7,049 nucleotides of DNA from DASUMP01 sp036277635. Its GTDB lineage: Bacteria > Actinomycetota > Acidimicrobiia > IMCC26256 > PALSA-610. The DNA is taken from the NCBI GenBank assembly GCA_036277635.1, contig DASUMP010000138.1:1-7049 (forward strand). The letters are read 5' to 3'. The first letter of the stretch is position 1. Each line of letters begins with the position of its first letter. The notes beneath the pieces are model-generated. The model was not told where the DNA came from. It saw only the letters and a list, made by a program, of their open reading frames with translations, and searched no databases. The position numbers and the translations under genes are program-made. Shown in pieces: positions 5,930-7,049 of the stretch.

Positions 5930-6967
5930 TCAGAGGACCAGCGGGATCACCGCGGCGCTGAAGCCCGCCGCCGCGCCGACGAGGAGCACCTTGTCGCCGG
6001 CGCCGACCCGACCTTCCTCGATCGCGAGGTCGAGCGCGAACGGGATGCTCGCCGCCGCGGTGTTCCCGTAGCGGTCGAGGGTCACCATGCAGCGCTCGGC
6101 CGGGTATCCCACCAACGCCGCGATGCGGTCGATGACCGCCCGCGACACCTGGTGCGGCACGACCAACGCCACGTCGTCGAGCGTCCAGTCGAGCTTCACG
6201 AGCACGTCGTTCACGAGCGCCGGCAGCCGCGAGACCGCGAGCTGTTGCAGCTTGGAGCTGCTGCACTCGAAGAACATCAGCTCGGGCGCCGCGCCGTAGC
6301 GCGACCCGCCGCCGAGCACGGTCGACAGCTCCCAGTGGGTGCCGTCGGATTCGAACACACCCTGGCGCAACCCGCGTTCGGGCACGACGCTCGCTTCGAC
6401 CACGCACGCCGCGCCCGCGTCGCCCAACGTGAGCGCCGCGAGTCGCGTCGAGAGGTCGGCCGACCCACCCACGTCCCAGCGGATCGTCGGCGACAGGCAC
6501 TCCCCCGCCGCCACGAGCACACGCGTCGCGCGCCCCGTCTCGATGAACGCCTGCGCGACGTCGAGGCCGTTGAGGAAGCTGTTGCACGCGTTCTTCACGT
6601 CGACCACCGCGGCGTTCTCGCACCCGAGCGCGAGCTGCACGATGTTCGCCGTCGCGGGCTCGGCCACGTCGTGCGACGCCGACGCGAAGATCAGCAGGTC
6701 GATGTCGCGTGCCGAGAGCCCCGCAGCCGCCAGCGCCCGCTCGCTCGCACGCGTCGCGAGGTCGGACGAGGCCATCCCCGCCGGTGCGTAGCGCCGTTCG
6801 TCGACCCCCGCCGCGAGGTGGATGATCCCCTTCGGCAGCCGCGTCCCGCCGCTGGCCTCCGCGACGCGCGCCTCGACCATCTCCGACGTCCACACGTCGT
6901 CGGGCACGAAACGACCGGTGCCCGTGATCGCAGCCCCGATCGGAGCGCCGAACGTCCTCTGCGTCAT
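5930..6967 (-). CDS. oleA: OleA-like thiolase-fold condensing enzyme (3-oxoacyl-ACP synthase III family)
   Basis: The 345-residue protein has the KAS III fold and an intact catalytic triad: Cys128 in VKNACNSF, His272 in VPHQVS and Asn302 in RYGNTAA. Two points favour OleA over housekeeping FabH. The motif EPATAN at 103-108 puts Glu103 25 residues before the Cys, matching the EP-STA motif carrying the catalytic Glu117 of Xanthomonas OleA as I recall it, where FabH has a hydrophobic residue. The Cys region NACNSFLNGLD also resembles the OleA NAC-xF-NG pattern. OleA catalyses non-decarboxylative head-to-head Claisen condensation of two acyl thioesters to a 2-alkyl-3-keto acid. ATG 6967 is chosen because GGAG (6977-6980) lies 9 nt upstream and the fold begins right after; an in-frame start at 7024 would put 19 Arg/Glu/Pro-rich residues in front. 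It heads the operon, with the ligase 10 bp downstream. A FabH-like starter synthase using acyl-ACP is the main alternative. Confidence 0.78.
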   Translation of the reverse strand: MTQRTFGAPIGAAITGTGRFVPDDVWTSEMVEARVAEASGGTRLPKGIIHLAAGVDERRYAPAGMASSDLATRASERALAAAGLSARDIDLLIFASASHDVAEPATANIVQLALGCENAAVVDVKNACNSFLNGLDVAQAFIETGRATRVLVAAGECLSPTIRWDVGGSADLSTRLAALTLGDAGAACVVEASVVPERGLRQGVFESDGTHWELSTVLGGGSRYGAAPELMFFECSSSKLQQLAVSRLPALVNDVLVKLDWTLDDVALVVPHQVSRAVIDRIAALVGYPAERCMVTLDRYGNTAAASIPFALDLAIEEGRVGAGDKVLLVGAAAGFSAAVIPLVL

Positions 6968-7020
6968 CGTGGGTCGCTCCGGTTCCCGACGTCCCCGCAC
7001 GAGGTCGGTGTGAGACCGGC

Positions 7021-7049
7021 ACACTACGCCCGCGTCAGAAACGGCTCAA
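7021..7049 (-). promoter_or_regulatory. Candidate sigma-70-type promoter of the oleA-FAAL-ACP operon
   Basis: On the minus strand TTGAGC (7049-7044) matches the -35 consensus at four of six positions. A 17-bp spacer separates it from TAGTGT (7026-7021), a TANNNT -10 element of the loose kind common in actinobacteria. The expected transcription start is near 7013, giving a leader of about 45 nt before the ATG at 6967. The 82 bp between that ATG and the window edge hold no other coding signal that I can support. The -35 touches the window edge, so upstream elements cannot be judged. Confidence 0.4.

Noticed and set aside
4573..5961. A 462-codon open frame on the plus strand
   Set aside because: It is antisense to the ligase gene, Arg/His/Asp-rich, and has no recognisable motif. 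It is a GC-driven shadow.
7003..7018. Short dyads near the predicted oleA transcription start as an operator
   Set aside because: The possible arms are only 4 bp (cggt/accg or ggtc/gacc) and compete with one another, which is too weak to call a regulator site.
6968..7024. Upstream start of the OleA-like gene at 7024
   Set aside because: The added 19 residues do not resemble the family N-terminus, and this start would lie upstream of the predicted transcription start. The ATG at 6967 has a GGAG ribosome site.

Overview
The window reads as chromosomal DNA of a high-GC bacterium, most likely an actinobacterium. GC is roughly 70 % by eye, with strongly G/C third codon positions, GTG as well as ATG starts and 4-nt stop/start overlaps. 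Acidimicrobiia-type or mycolate-lineage relatives are plausible. No ribosomal or other taxonomic marker is present, so this is inference. Almost every base is coding. There is no tRNA, rRNA, insertion sequence, CRISPR array or long repeat, and no gene-free stretch longer than about 80 bases.

The layout is two tail-to-tail gene blocks. The left block (+ strand, 2-3970) runs: 3' part of an OleC-type beta-lactone synthetase (cut by the left edge), OleD-type 3-oxo/3-hydroxy acid reductase, FtsX/MacB-type ABC permease, and an ABC ATPase fused to a C-terminal cyclic-nucleotide-binding (CAP_ED) domain. The right block (- strand, transcribed from about 7013 down to 3983) runs: OleA/KAS III-type thiolase-fold condensing enzyme, fatty acyl-AMP ligase (FAAL-like) and a small acyl carrier protein. 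The two blocks meet with only 12 bp between their stop codons (3970 and 3983).

Together the genes look like a long-chain beta-lactone or olefin locus. In the established Ole pathway, OleA condenses two fatty acyl thioesters head to head to a 2-alkyl-3-keto acid, OleD reduces it to the 2-alkyl-3-hydroxy acid, and OleC closes the beta-lactone using ATP. OleB, where present, decarboxylates the lactone to a cis-olefin. Related gene sets without the olefin step make beta-lactone natural products (lipstatin, nocardiolactone). Here the OleA-like enzyme is co-operonic with a FAAL and a free-standing ACP. This suggests that one acyl chain is activated as acyl-AMP and delivered on a dedicated ACP instead of, or in addition to, CoA. 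The ABC pair continues the oleC-oleD strand and could export or translocate the lipid product, possibly gated by a cyclic nucleotide.

The most interesting points are the apparent merger of an Ole pathway with its own FAAL/ACP loading module, the ABC ATPase-CAP_ED fusion, the exporter attached to the pathway, and a FAAL that seems to lack most of the usual FAAL-specific insertion. No OleB is visible. It may be elsewhere, fused to the missing N-terminus of OleC, or absent.
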